Of a DNA stretch of 64,000 nt, positions 24,509 to 33,303 are shown piece by piece. The stretch lies in contig NZ_JARVWQ010000001.1 in NCBI RefSeq assembly GCF_029846255.1, positions 744,001 through 808,000 of the forward strand, in the 5' to 3' direction. The first letter of the stretch is position 1. Every line of letters starts with the position of its first letter. The stretch comes from Amnibacterium sp. CER49. Lineage in GTDB: Bacteria; Actinomycetota; Actinomycetes; Actinomycetales; Microbacteriaceae. The translations under genes and the position numbers were made by a program. The notes beneath the pieces are model-generated. The model saw only the letters and a list, made by a program, of their open reading frames with translations. It had not been told where the DNA came from and did not search any database.

Positions 24509-26668
24509 ATGCCCCAGGACGCCGCCTCCCCCGCGCGTACCCGCAGCGCCGCGAAGCCCGCCGGCGCCGCTTCGCCGAGCCCGCGCACGAGCCCGTTCCG
24601 GCTCGAGCCGCGCCCGTTCGCGAAGCTCGTCGAGGAGCTGCTCGGGGCGCCGGTGGAGTCGGGCGCGGCCCTCGTGCTGCTCGACCGCACCGGCGGCTCC
24701 CCCGCCGCGCTGCGCGAGCTGGTCGAGACGTCGCCCGAGACGTTCCGGGTCGTCGACGGGCTCGTCCGGCTCGCGGCGGCACCGCCGCTGCCCCCGTCGC
24801 TCAGCGCGGACCTCCGCGCGCGGTTCGCCGCGCTGCCCGAGCCCCAGCAGGAGGCGGTGCGGCTCGTCGCCGCGGCCGGTCGCGTGCCCGCCGCCGTCGC
24901 ATCCCGCGTCGCGGTGGACGAGCCGGTCCCCGACTGGCTCGTCACGGACCCGGCCGGCACCGTCCGGCCCGCCGGCGGCGGGATCGCCGAGGTCGCGCTC
25001 GACGGCGTGCCCCGCGACGAGCGGCAGCGCCTGCTGCACCTGCTGCTCCGCGTGGCCGCCGGCCTCGACCGCCTGCGCACCGACGCCGAGCGCATCGCCG
25101 TCACCGGCTGGCGGCTCGAGCTCGGCGAGCCGCTGCCCGTCGACGAGGCGATGCTCGTCGCGAACCTCCCCGCCGCCCCGCCCGTGCTGCGGGAGCGGCT
25201 GCTGCTCTCGGCGATCGACACGGGTGGCGGCACCGCGGCGCGGCTCGCGCTCGCCGAGCATCGCGCCCGGCGCGGCGACCTCGACACGGCGTCACGGCTC
25301 GTGGAGGAGACCGGCGGCACGGATCCGTCCGGCCCCGCCGCCGCGGTCGGCCTGCAGGCGACGCTCGTCGGGCTCGCCCGACGCCGGCCCGCCGCGGCGC
25401 TCACGACCCTCGACCTGGCGCTGCGCACCCGCCCCCGCGACCCCGAGCTGCTCGCCGCGCGCATCCCGCTGCTGCTCCTGCAGCGACGCCTGCAGGACGC
25501 GCTGCTGCTGTCGGCGACCCTCGCCGGACGGCGCTCCGGCACCGCCGGGGTGCGCGCCGGCATCGCCGAGGTGGCTGCGCGGATGCTCCGCGGCGACGAG
25601 ACCCGCGCTCGGGCCGCCGCCGAGGCGCTGCGGCCGCTCGCGGCGGCGCTCCCCGGTGGCGACGCGGCGCTGCTCGACTGGGCGGAGGCGGCGATCCCCC
25701 TCCTCGTCACCCTCGACCTCCGCGCCGCGACCGCCCGCGCGGAACGCGCGTACGACCGGGCGCTGCTCGCCGGCCGTCCCGAGGTGCGCGCGCCGTTCGC
25801 GCACCTGCTCGCCCGCTGCCGGCTGCTCGCCGGCGACCCGGGCCGGGCCGTGCACCTGCTCCGCGAGGCGGAGTCCGCACCCGGGCTCTGGCGCGATGCG
25901 GCGCTGCCGCTGCTCCTCGCGACGCTCGTCGAGGCGCTCGTGCTCGCCGGTCGCGGGGACGAGGCCGAGGAGGTGTTCGAGCGGCTGCTCCCCCTCGAGC
26001 GGCCGCCGGCGTTCGCCGGCGCGGTCGACCTCGCCGAGGCGGCGCTGGCCGCAGGGCGGGGCGAGCACCGCGACGCCGCCGCGCTCGCCACCCGCGTCGC
26101 ACGGCGCGCATCCGCGGACGGAGCGGCGTCCGAGGCCTTCAGCGCGCTGCACGCGGCGCTCCGCTACGGCGACGGGGACGCGGCGCGGCGCATCCTCGAG
26201 CTCGGCGCGGTGCCGCGCGGCCCCGGCCGCGACGTGCAGCGCGACCACGCCCGCGCGATCCTCGACGGCGACCCCCGCGAGCTCGAGCGGGTGGCCCGGC
26301 GGTACTGGGACCAGGGCCTGGGGCTCTTCGCGACCGAGCTCGCCGCCACCGCGGTCGAGCGGCACGGCGCGTTCGACATCCGGGCCGCGCACGCCGCAGC
26401 CGCCCGCGCGAGGATCTGGCGGGACGCGCTGCCGACCCTCGCGGCGCCGGTCGTGGCGGCCGCGCCGCCGGCGCTGACGCTGACGCCCCGGGAGCGCGAG
26501 ACCGCGCGGCTCGCGGCGACGGGCCTCACCGACCGCGACATCGCGGAGCGGCTCGGCATCTCGGTGCGGACGGCGCAGACGCACCTCGGCCGCGCCTACG
26601 GCAAGCTCGGCGTGCACAGCCGCAAGGAGCTCGCGCCGCTGCTGCCGCGGGTCGAGCGCGCGTCCTGA
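24509..26668 (+). CDS. large LuxR-type (LAL-like) transcription regulator without ATPase loop
   Basis: A 719-aa protein. The last 64 residues are a LuxR-type HTH (LTPRERETARLAATGLTDRD... with DIAERLGISVRTAQTHL) at about 656-710. The middle is an all-helical Ala/Leu/Arg-rich region like the TPR-like part of LAL regulators. The family normally has an N-terminal STAND ATPase of some 250-300 residues with a Walker A loop; here the N-terminus begins near LLDRTGGSPAALRELVE, which matches the end of that ATPase, and no GxxGxGK is present. It is thus a shortened LAL. Start 24509 has GGAG 7 nt upstream. It may sense a ligand through the helical region. Confidence 0.82.
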   Translation: MPQDAASPARTRSAAKPAGAASPSPRTSPFRLEPRPFAKLVEELLGAPVESGAALVLLDRTGGSPAALRELVETSPETFRVVDGLVRLAAAPPLPPSLSADLRARFAALPEPQQEAVRLVAAAGRVPAAVASRVAVDEPVPDWLVTDPAGTVRPAGGGIAEVALDGVPRDERQRLLHLLLRVAAGLDRLRTDAERIAVTGWRLELGEPLPVDEAMLVANLPAAPPVLRERLLLSAIDTGGGTAARLALAEHRARRGDLDTASRLVEETGGTDPSGPAAAVGLQATLVGLARRRPAAALTTLDLALRTRPRDPELLAARIPLLLLQRRLQDALLLSATLAGRRSGTAGVRAGIAEVAARMLRGDETRARAAAEALRPLAAALPGGDAALLDWAEAAIPLLVTLDLRAATARAERAYDRALLAGRPEVRAPFAHLLARCRLLAGDPGRAVHLLREAESAPGLWRDAALPLLLATLVEALVLAGRGDEAEEVFERLLPLERPPAFAGAVDLAEAALAAGRGEHRDAAALATRVARRASADGAASEAFSALHAALRYGDGDAARRILELGAVPRGPGRDVQRDHARAILDGDPRELERVARRYWDQGLGLFATELAATAVERHGAFDIRAAHAAAARARIWRDALPTLAAPVVAAAPPALTLTPRERETARLAATGLTDRDIAERLGISVRTAQTHLGRAYGKLGVHSRKELAPLLPRVERAS

Positions 26669-26683
26669 CTCGGGGCGCTCCCC

Positions 26684-26768
26684 CACCGATGCGGTTCGGC
26701 GGCGTGCGCGCACCGGAATCGATCCGGAGGCGGGATCCGCTGCTGCGGACCGAAACCGTGGCGGCGAC
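26684..26768. repeat. REP-like palindromic element, copy A
   Basis: Starts CACCGATGCGGTTCGGCGG and runs through GCACCGGAATCGATCCGGAGG and TGCTGCGGACCG to GTGGCGGCG. It is about 80 percent identical to copy B, 180 bp downstream. The internal symmetry is weaker than in copy B. It lies after the stop of the LuxR-type gene, in a 323-base stretch without a protein gene. Confidence 0.6.
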
Positions 26769-26863
26769 GCGGCGCCCAGAACTCAGGCTTCTCGGTCGAA
26801 GGGGCAGCGATTGAGGACCGGCGGTCCTGAATCGCGGCTCGCGTCCTGGATCCCGGCGCTCGC

Positions 26864-26948
26864 CACCGATTCGGTTCAGCGGCGTTCTCGCACCGGATCC
26901 CTTCCGAAGGCGGAATCCGGTGCTGCGGACCGGATCGGTGGCGGCGCG
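26864..26948. repeat. REP-like palindromic element, copy B
   Basis: Two nested inverted repeats: outer arms CACCGATTCGG (26864-26874) and CCGGATCGGTG (26930-26940), inner arms GCACCGGAT (26890-26898) and ATCCGGTGC (26915-26923). This can fold into a cruciform-like structure. Together with copy A it looks like a short palindromic, possibly mobile, family. Bases between the copies hold nothing I can support. Confidence 0.6.
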
Positions 26949-26975
26949 GAGGGCCGGCTGACGGCGCCGGCCCTC
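26949..26975 (-). terminator. hairpin terminator of the 55-aa protein gene
   Basis: GAGGGCCGGC and GCCGGCCCTC form a perfect 10-bp stem with a 7-nt loop, 17 nt after the stop at 26992 in the minus direction. Confidence 0.65.
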
Positions 26976-26991
26976 GGCGCAAGCGGAAGGA

Positions 26992-27159
26992 CTAGCGGAC
27001 GGAGACGGGCGCGCGGCCCGCGGAGACGTCCCGCAGGAAGACGGCGTCCTGGTGCTTGACCTCGCCGATCTTCGCGGCGCGGCCGATGAGCAGCGCGAGC
27101 ACGATCGAGACGAGCGTCCAGACGGCGACGACGGCGCCGATCACGGTGAGCGCGAGCAT
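26992..27159 (-). CDS. small single-pass membrane protein
   Basis: A 55-aa product. ATG 27159 follows GGGGGA at 7 nt. One helix at residues 1-27 (LALTVIGAVVAVWTLVSIVLA) is followed by a charged cytoplasmic tail (GRAAKIGEVKHQDAVFLRD). No relation to the triplicated small proteins at the left edge. Function unknown; a 10-bp terminator follows it, so it is a single-gene unit. Confidence 0.65.
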   Translation of the reverse strand: MLALTVIGAVVAVWTLVSIVLALLIGRAAKIGEVKHQDAVFLRDVSAGRAPVSVR

Positions 27160-27257
27160 GAGTGGATCCCCCAATCCGGTGGGCCGGGTAGCCCTAGCGG
27201 CATCGTCGCAGGCCTCGTGACGCCCCCGAAATCCCACGAACGGGGGTCCCGGACAGG

Positions 27258-27297
27258 GATCGGCGCCGGCCCCGCGGGTGCGGAACCGGCGCCGATC
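27258..27297 (-). terminator. hairpin terminator of the PRC-barrel gene
   Basis: GATCGGCGCCGG and CCGGCGCCGATC form a perfect 12-bp stem around a 16-nt loop, 20 nt after the stop at 27317 in the minus direction. Confidence 0.65.
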
Positions 27298-27316
27298 GCC
27301 GTACGGGAAGGACCGA

Positions 27317-28339
27317 TCAGAGGCGGTCGCCTCGGCCGGCGTTCCCGCCGATGCCGTCGCCGTCGGTCTCGATCTCCTCGTGGGCCACGTCCTCCGTGAC
27401 CTGGCGGTTCTCGGTGACCTGCTCCTTGCTGAGGCGGACGCGCTCGACCGGCACGGTCTCCTTGTTCACGACGGGTCGCTCCTCGTTGAGGACGACCTCG
27501 TGCTCCTCACCGCTCAGCTCGGGGCCGTCGTAGGCGTCGCCGCGGTTCGCGTCGGTGATGGGCTCGCGGTCGAGGCGGACCTCCTCGCGCGAGACCGGCA
27601 CGTTCACGGACTGCTGCTCGGTCACGACGTACTTGCGGAGCCGCGCGCGACCCGCCTGCGTCTGCTCGGTGCCGACGTTCAGCCGCTGCTCGGAGCGGGT
27701 CATCGCGTCGTCCGTGGTCGGGCCGGAGGTGTCGTAGCCACCCGCGCGGTTGCGGTCGGTGGCGTCCCGGTCGAAGTCCGCGCCGCGATCGGTGCCGCGG
27801 TCGAAGCCCGCGCTGCCGCCGGCGAAGCCGCCCGTGGTCCCGTCGCTGTCGTACGCGGTGTCGTCCGCGCCGGTGCGGGAGCGGTCGTACGAGTCGCCGA
27901 GGCCGGTGGTGCCCCGGTCGGTCGTGCCGCGGTTCATGGTGCCCCGGTCCGCGCCGCCGACCGTGGTCGTCGTGCCGGCGTCGGTCGTCGAGCCGGTGGT
28001 GCCGCCGCCGAACGAGGACCCGCCGTGGTTGTGCACGCCGTAGAACTCGTAGAGGCGCTCCTGCTCCTCGGGCGAGATCTCGGCGTCGGGGTCGACGCGC
28101 GGGGCGTCCTTCACCTGCGCCTTGTCGACGGCGACGTGCAGCACGTCGTCGTCCCAGTTCGCGTTGTCGAGAGGCACGAGCGTCTCGTGGGTGCCGAAGA
28201 GGCCCGTCTTCACGCTCGCCCAGGTCGGCTGCTCCGTGTCGGAGTCGATGTAGACCTGGCTGACCTTGCCGATCTTGTCGTTGTCGCTGTCCACGGCTTC
28301 CGAGCCGATGATCCGATCGATGTCGCGCGTTGCGATCAT
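27317..28339 (-). CDS. PRC-barrel and DUF2382 domain protein
   Basis: A 340-aa cytoplasmic protein. Residues 1-95 are a PRC-barrel (IIGSEAVDSDNDKIGKVSQV, ASVKTGLFGTHETLVPL). A flexible linker at about 105-215 is rich in Gly, Thr, Asp and Arg with repeated DRGT units. Residues about 225-335 are a DUF2382 domain (SEQRLNVG, VPVSREEVRL, EHEVVLNEERPVV). This pairing is common in Actinobacteria and Deinococcus and is often tied to stress response, though its action is unknown. The start is firm: AAGGAGGAACTC before ATG 28339. A terminator follows at 27258-27297. Confidence 0.88.
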   Translation of the reverse strand: MIATRDIDRIIGSEAVDSDNDKIGKVSQVYIDSDTEQPTWASVKTGLFGTHETLVPLDNANWDDDVLHVAVDKAQVKDAPRVDPDAEISPEEQERLYEFYGVHNHGGSSFGGGTTGSTTDAGTTTTVGGADRGTMNRGTTDRGTTGLGDSYDRSRTGADDTAYDSDGTTGGFAGGSAGFDRGTDRGADFDRDATDRNRAGGYDTSGPTTDDAMTRSEQRLNVGTEQTQAGRARLRKYVVTEQQSVNVPVSREEVRLDREPITDANRGDAYDGPELSGEEHEVVLNEERPVVNKETVPVERVRLSKEQVTENRQVTEDVAHEEIETDGDGIGGNAGRGDRL

Positions 28340-28488
28340 GAGTTCCTCCTTCTCGCAACTGGTCGTTGCAGCCCAGAACCTTTCCGAACACCCCTTGACA
28401 GCGCTTGGGTGCGCCTGGTGAACACGCCCGGCACGAGTTGAACGCCGGCTGGGTGCGGGGGCGCCCGGGGCTGAGATCGGGGGCGCCG

Positions 28489-29208
28489 TCAGCGCGCCAG
28501 GGCGGAGCGCGGCGCCGGTGTCGACGGGCAGTGCGCGAGCACCTGCTGCATCGCGTCGCGCTCCGCAGGGGTGACCCAGAGGGCGTACGCGGCCTTCACC
28601 GCGACCTGGTGCGCGACGTAGGTGCAGCGGAAGGCGCGGTTCGGCGGCAGCCAGCTCGCGGCGTCCGCATCGCCCTTCGCCTGGTTCGTCGGGCCGTCGA
28701 CCGCGAAGAGCTCGATGGGGTCGTTCGCGAGCCGCTCGCGCTGCGCCTGCGACAACCGCTGCGCGCCGGTCCGCCAGGCCGCGGCGAGCGGCACGACGTG
28801 GTCGATCTGCACCGCCTCGCTCGTCCGCGCGCCGCGGACGAAGTCGATGACGCGCTTCGTGTACGGGTCCGCGAGCACACCTGAGCGCACCCTGCAGCCC
28901 GTGGCCCGGATCCGCGTCAGGTCGCGGCGCAGCACGTCGTCGCGGGTGTCGCAGCCGTTGCGGTCGACGTCGAGCCAGGCGGCGCCGAAGTCGCGGACGC
29001 GGTCGTAGCCCGTGAGCGGGGCCTTCCCCCGCACGGGCAGGGTCGCGAGCAGGGCGAGCGCGGTACCGGCGGACGGCGCGACGGACGGGGTGGTGGCGCT
29101 CCCGCTCGTGCGCGAGAGCGACGAGAGCGCCCCGATCGCGACGACCAGGACGGCGACGAGCAGCACGAGCCCGACCGGGGCCGCGCCTCGGCTCCCCCGT
29201 CGCGCCAC
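28489..29208 (-). CDS. membrane-anchored or secreted HNH-type nuclease (DUF1524/GmrSD-C like)
   Basis: A 239-aa protein. GTG 29208 with GGAGG 4 nt upstream gives an N-terminal signal-anchor helix (about 11-30). The outer domain has GYDRVRDFG and WLDVDRNGCDTRDDVL, then DHVVPLAAAW with the metal-binding Asp136-His137, and NQAKGD with Asn175, the ββα-metal pattern of the HNH superfamily. Close relatives are widespread in Streptomyces and other Actinobacteria as exported nucleases of unsettled purpose. Two Cys (in NGCDTRD and AFRCTY) could pair outside the cell. Could aid DNA use or defence; inference only. Confidence 0.8.
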   Translation of the reverse strand: MARRGSRGAAPVGLVLLVAVLVVAIGALSSLSRTSGSATTPSVAPSAGTALALLATLPVRGKAPLTGYDRVRDFGAAWLDVDRNGCDTRDDVLRRDLTRIRATGCRVRSGVLADPYTKRVIDFVRGARTSEAVQIDHVVPLAAAWRTGAQRLSQAQRERLANDPIELFAVDGPTNQAKGDADAASWLPPNRAFRCTYVAHQVAVKAAYALWVTPAERDAMQQVLAHCPSTPAPRSALAR

Positions 29209-29450
29209 GGCGCCTCCGTCCCCTCGGCCTACGGTCGCCGGGCCCGACCGTAGGCCGGATCCGCGGCGGAGCGCCGCCGACGCGCCGCCTCCCGCTCGGA
29301 CAGGATCCGGGCGGGCTCCGACACCCCGGGCGGACGTTCCGGCCCGCCTCGCCGGGACCCTCCCTGGATCGGAGCGAGGGGCGCGACACGCGCGGAATCG
29401 TCCTGGCGCGCCTCCCCGGCGGCGCCCGGGCGCCGATCTACCGTGACCGC

Positions 29451-29849
29451 GTGAAGCGACGGACACGGTTCGGCGGACCCCAGCTCCTCGCGGTCGGCAT
29501 CGCCGCCGCCCTCCTGGCCCTCCTCCTCTGGCCGCGGCACGTCGACGGGCCGATCGGCTGGCTGGTGCAGGTGCAGGGCACGGATGCGCCGCTCACGTGG
29601 GCCCTCGAGGACCTCGGCGAGGTCGCCGTGTTCGCACCGCTCGGCTTCGCGCTCTCCTGGTGGACCCGCCACCCCGGCTACGCCGTGCTCGCCGGCGCCG
29701 CGCTCGCCGCCGTATGCGGCATGGCGCAGCACCAGGTCGCGGGCGTCCCCGCCTCCCTGCTCGACGTCGCGCTCGGCGCGCTCGCCGCCGCGGGCGGCGC
29801 GGTGCTCGCCGTGGCGCTCGGCCGCGCCCGCTCCTCGGCGACCGCCTGA
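29451..29849 (+). CDS. VanZ-like small membrane protein
   Basis: A 132-aa protein with four hydrophobic segments, in the pattern of the VanZ family: LLALLLWP near the N-terminus, ALEDLGEVAVFAPLGFALS (VanZ proteins have N-x-x-L/V-F-x-P-L/V-G-F here) and a C-terminal helix pair. Typical VanZ has about 160-200 residues, so this is a short, divergent member. A second, more typical VanZ is at 58790-59329. The GTG start has no SD; GTG 29852 of the next gene follows its stop after 2 nt. Confidence 0.65.
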   Translation: MKRRTRFGGPQLLAVGIAAALLALLLWPRHVDGPIGWLVQVQGTDAPLTWALEDLGEVAVFAPLGFALSWWTRHPGYAVLAGAALAAVCGMAQHQVAGVPASLLDVALGALAAAGGAVLAVALGRARSSATA

Positions 29850-29851
29850 CC

Positions 29852-30916
29852 GTGCAGCGCCCGTCCGGCGCCCCGCGCCCGCCCGCAGGTCCGGCCGCTC
29901 CGGGGCACTCCCCCGTGCGCGCCGACCGGGGCCGGCACGCCGCCGAGGCGCCCGCGGCCGTCCGGGACCTGCACGCCGTGCTCGAGCGGGATCGCGCGCT
30001 GCGGCCGCATCCCGCCCTCTCGCCGGCTCCGTCGCGGCCGCGACCGCTCGCCGGCGCGCCCGTCGGCGTCTCGACGAGGACCCTGCCGGTGCAGCCGGCC
30101 GCCCGGCCGCGCGTCGTGGCGCCGATCGCGCCGCCCGCCGACGATGACCTGCCCGCGCGCGGTCCCTGGCTGCGCCGCGCGCTGCTCGCCGGCATCGCCC
30201 TCGCGGTCGCCGCGGTCATGGTCGCCGCCCCCTCGCTCGGCGCCGAGCCCGCGCCGACGCACGTCGCGGTCGAGCGCGCCGTCGACTCGACCGTCCTGGC
30301 CACGGGTCAGCACACCTACGAGCTGCTGCAGCACGCGGCGCCCTCCATGCCGGTGCAGTGGCTCGCCTGCCGCCCGATCGAGTACCGGATCAACCCCGCC
30401 GGCGAGCCCGCGGGCCTGACTCCCGTCATCCGTCGGGTCATGGCCGACATCGGTGCGCAGACCGGCGTGACCTTCACCTACGCGGGCGCGACGACCCACA
30501 CCTTCGACTCGACCTGGTTCTCCCGCACCGACCCGACGCTCTACTTCTCCTTCACGGACGCCTCGACCACCGCGGGCCAGCACTTCGCGTGGCCCGGCGA
30601 GGTCGGCGTCGGGGGCCCCGCCGCGGCCTGGCTGCGCACGGGCAGCAGCACCTTCGAGGCCATCACCTACGGCCGCGTGCTGCTCTACACGGGCTTCCAC
30701 GGCGCCGGCACCGGCGCCGGCGCCACCTGGCAGTCCCTCATCACGCACGAGGTGGGCCACGCGCTCGACCTCGACCACCGCACCTCCACGGCCGACGCCA
30801 TGTACCCGAGCCTCACCGCCGCCTCCCCCGGCCGGTTCAGCCCCGCCGAGGTGAAGGCGCTGAGGGCGGTGCTGCAGCGCCAGGGCTGCGACTACCGCGC
30901 CTTCGCGCGGCTGTGA
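29852..30916 (+). CDS. membrane-anchored zinc metalloprotease (metzincin-like)
   Basis: A 354-aa protein: a Pro/Ala/Arg-rich cytoplasmic part (1-108), one helix (109-130) and an outside protease domain. Residues 299-309 read HEVGHALDLDH, the HExxHxxxxxH zinc signature with Glu300 as general base, followed by AMYPSL (a Met-turn candidate). GTG 29852 lies 2 nt after the VanZ-like stop, so the two genes are cotranscribed. Residues 200-290 include an FSRTDPTLYFSFTD region. A role in trimming surface proteins is likely; the target is unknown. Confidence 0.8.
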   Translation: MQRPSGAPRPPAGPAAPGHSPVRADRGRHAAEAPAAVRDLHAVLERDRALRPHPALSPAPSRPRPLAGAPVGVSTRTLPVQPAARPRVVAPIAPPADDDLPARGPWLRRALLAGIALAVAAVMVAAPSLGAEPAPTHVAVERAVDSTVLATGQHTYELLQHAAPSMPVQWLACRPIEYRINPAGEPAGLTPVIRRVMADIGAQTGVTFTYAGATTHTFDSTWFSRTDPTLYFSFTDASTTAGQHFAWPGEVGVGGPAAAWLRTGSSTFEAITYGRVLLYTGFHGAGTGAGATWQSLITHEVGHALDLDHRTSTADAMYPSLTAASPGRFSPAEVKALRAVLQRQGCDYRAFARL

Positions 30917-30926
30917 GCGCCGCGGC

Positions 30927-31913
30927 CTACTCGGCGCTGTACGAGCAGTAGACCGTCGCGTAGGACGACGGCTGCACCGTCTTCGTCACGACCGTGCGCC
31001 CGTCGACCGCGATGCTGCAGGTGAGCGGGGTCGTCGCGTCGGAGGTGCTGCCCGTGATCGTGAAGTTCGCGTACGAGCCGGCGTCGGCGATCGCGACCGT
31101 CTGCGTGCGCGAGTGCGGCAGCGCCACGTCCTGCTCGCGGCTCGAGCCGAAGCGGTGGTTCGCGTAGGCGTCGTAGTCGACGTTCGCGCCGGATCCGCCG
31201 CCGGACAGCGAGTAGCGGACCGTGTGGCGCCCCGCTGTGAGCGAGGGGCCCGTGGCGTTCGCGCCGAACGAGCTCGAGAAGGTCGGCGCCGGGGCGGCGC
31301 TCGCGCCCGCCGACGGCAGGCTGCTCGAGTACGAGGAGCCCCGCGAGGCGCCGAGCGCGATCAGGAACACGCTGATGGCCGAGACGATGATCGCGACGAG
31401 CAGCCCGACCGCGCCGAGCACGAGCCCCCAGATCGCCGCGATGCGCGGCCGGTCCTTCGCGGTGAGCCCGACGATGCCGAACACGATCGCGGCGAGCGCG
31501 ATGAGCACGGCGAGGAAGCTGACGAAGGGGACGAACCCGAGCACGAGCCCGACGATGCCGAGGATGAGCGCGGTGACCCCGAGGGCGTTGCGCGCCCGCT
31601 GCTCGGGGCCGCCGGGGAACGCGCCGGGGGGCAGCGCGCCGCCGGGCGGTGGGAAGGCGGCTCCCCCGCCGGGGGGCAGCGCGGCGCCGGGAGGCGGGAA
31701 ACCCTGGGGGCCGCCCGGCGGCGGGAGCGCGGTCGCACCGCCCGGGGGCGGGAACGCGGCCTCACCGGCGGGACCGTCGGTGAGGGGTGTCGTCGACGGC
31801 GGGAAGGCGGCGGATCCGGTCTCGTCGGCCGGCCGGCCCGCGGGGCGCGCGGGCGCGGGACGGCGCTCCGCGCTCTCACCGCCGGGGTGGGCCCAGGGGT
31901 CCTCGGTCGACAT
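30927..31913 (-). CDS. DUF4190-type membrane protein with proline-rich N-terminus
   Basis: A 328-aa protein. Residues 1-105 are a low-complexity stretch of Pro/Gly (repeats of FPPPGG and LPPPGG). Three helices follow at about 108-134, 136-150 and 160-187 (ALGVTALILGIVGLVLGF is the DUF4190 pattern). The outside C-terminal domain (about 215-328) has a beta-rich look like MmpS/Ig-type domains (SGGGSGANVDYDA, TCSIAVDGRTVV). ATG 31913 has GGAGG at 5 nt. It converges with the protease gene 10 nt away. Common in Actinobacteria, function unknown. Confidence 0.75.
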   Translation of the reverse strand: MSTEDPWAHPGGESAERRPAPARPAGRPADETGSAAFPPSTTPLTDGPAGEAAFPPPGGATALPPPGGPQGFPPPGAALPPGGGAAFPPPGGALPPGAFPGGPEQRARNALGVTALILGIVGLVLGFVPFVSFLAVLIALAAIVFGIVGLTAKDRPRIAAIWGLVLGAVGLLVAIIVSAISVFLIALGASRGSSYSSSLPSAGASAAPAPTFSSSFGANATGPSLTAGRHTVRYSLSGGGSGANVDYDAYANHRFGSSREQDVALPHSRTQTVAIADAGSYANFTITGSTSDATTPLTCSIAVDGRTVVTKTVQPSSYATVYCSYSAE

Positions 31914-31993
31914 CGATGCCTCCGTCTCGTCGGCGGGGAGCCTAGCGACGGCCCGTGGCCGCCGGGGTGCGATCTCCCCAGGCGCCGGGGGCG

Positions 31994-32188
31994 CTAGCGG
32001 CGACGGGTGCGGCGCAGCGCGAGCACGATGCAGAGCAGGGCCACGACGAGCAGGCTCGCCCCCTCGAGCTGCGGCAGCAGCTGCTGCTGCGCCAGGCCGG
32101 TCAGGGTGAGGAAGGCGCCGGCGACGGCGAGCAGCACGAGCACGACGACGAGCGCGCGCACCCGCCCGTCGCGCGGCCGCCGCGTCAC
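31994..32188 (-). CDS. small membrane protein with two helices
   Basis: A 64-aa protein. GTG 32188 overlaps the TGA of the esterase gene (GTGA). Two helices at about 11-31 and 42-59 are joined by QQQLLPQLEGA, with Arg clusters at both ends, so both termini are probably inside. No family is recognised. Coupling to the esterase suggests a shared transcript. Confidence 0.6.
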   Translation of the reverse strand: MTRRPRDGRVRALVVVLVLLAVAGAFLTLTGLAQQQLLPQLEGASLLVVALLCIVLALRRTRRR

Positions 32189-33123
32189 AGGCCCTCGGCG
32201 AGGAAGTCGAGCGACCGGCTCACCTCCGGCATCGACCGCACGGGCGGCAGGTTGAGGTGCCCGTGGAGCATCCCCTCCGCGACCGTGGTCTCGACGGGTA
32301 CCCCCGCCTCGGTCAGCTGCTCGGCGAACAGCTCGCCCGAGGAGCGCAGGTCGTCGTACTCGCTGACGACGATCCGCACGACCGGCAGCCCGGTGAGGTC
32401 CGCGAGGCCGGGCATGAGGTTCGAGGGGATGTCCGTGATCCGGCCGAGGTAGGCGCGGGTGATCTCGGTCGTCGAGCGGGCGGTGAAGCGGAGCATCGCC
32501 GGCAGCCGCCGCATCTCGGCGGCGAGGTCGTCCTGCAGCGCGGGGTTCGGGAAGTGCAGCGCCGGGTAGGCGAGCAGCAGCGCCGAGGGCATCCGGCCGC
32601 CCGCGTCGCGCTCGCGGAGGACCGCGGCGGCCGCGAGGTTCGCCCCCGCGCTCGCCCCGCCGATGCCGAGCCGCGCGGGGTCGAGGCCGAGCTCGTCGGC
32701 CATGCCGGCGAACGCCTCCCAGGCGGCCACGACGTCGTCGAGCGGCACCGGGTAGCGCACGGTCTCGGTCGCGAGCCGGTACTCGACGCTCGCGACGACC
32801 GCGCCGCGGCGGGCCGCGATCTCGGCGCCGACGACGTGCGCCTCCGGCATGTCGAGGTCGCCGCCGATGAAGGCGCCGCCGTGCGCCCAGAGCAGCCCGG
32901 GCACCCGACCGTCGACGTCGCGGGGGCGGTAGAGCCGCAGGCGCACGGGACCGTGCGGGCCGTCGATCCGCCGCTCGGAGACCTCGACCGACGTGGGTAG
33001 CGCGTAGTCGCCGTAGGGCGCGAAGAACGAGGCGGCCTCCTCCGGCAGCGTGAGCCAGTCCTGGTCGGCGGGCAGGTCCTGCAGCAGCGGCAGGCGGGCG
33101 GCGATCGCCGGGTGCACGGGCAC
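32185..33123 (-). CDS. alpha/beta-hydrolase esterase (hormone-sensitive lipase family)
   Basis: A 312-aa cytoplasmic hydrolase. HGGAFIGGD at 81-89 is the HGG oxyanion motif; GASAG around Ser158 holds the nucleophile; Asp257/258 (SEYDD) and His287 or 289 (MLHGHL) complete the triad. The start GTG 33123 lies 5 nt after AAGGAG; a second GTG two codons later is possible. Substrates of the family are short acyl esters. Not clearly tied to polysaccharide, though de-acetylation is possible. Confidence 0.88.
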   Translation of the reverse strand: MPVHPAIAARLPLLQDLPADQDWLTLPEEAASFFAPYGDYALPTSVEVSERRIDGPHGPVRLRLYRPRDVDGRVPGLLWAHGGAFIGGDLDMPEAHVVGAEIAARRGAVVASVEYRLATETVRYPVPLDDVVAAWEAFAGMADELGLDPARLGIGGASAGANLAAAAVLRERDAGGRMPSALLLAYPALHFPNPALQDDLAAEMRRLPAMLRFTARSTTEITRAYLGRITDIPSNLMPGLADLTGLPVVRIVVSEYDDLRSSGELFAEQLTEAGVPVETTVAEGMLHGHLNLPPVRSMPEVSRSLDFLAEGL

Positions 33124-33303
33124 AGGGTCTCCTTCGCGGGCGGGACGGTGCGGATCCATCCTGCCGCGGCACGGGCACGGGTCCGGTATCGGTGAGCGCC
33201 CGCAGGAGCGCTGCGCCGGCGCGGCGGACGCCTCGACGCGAGAACCGGCACCGCTCGCGTTTCCTCCCTCTAACGGGGGCCACGTGATGGCAGAGTTCGG
33301 CCG

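Noticed and set aside
29597-29851. Upstream extension of the metalloprotease gene from 29597
   Set aside because: It would overlap the VanZ-like gene for 250 bases; the GTG at 29852 right after the VanZ-like stop is simpler.
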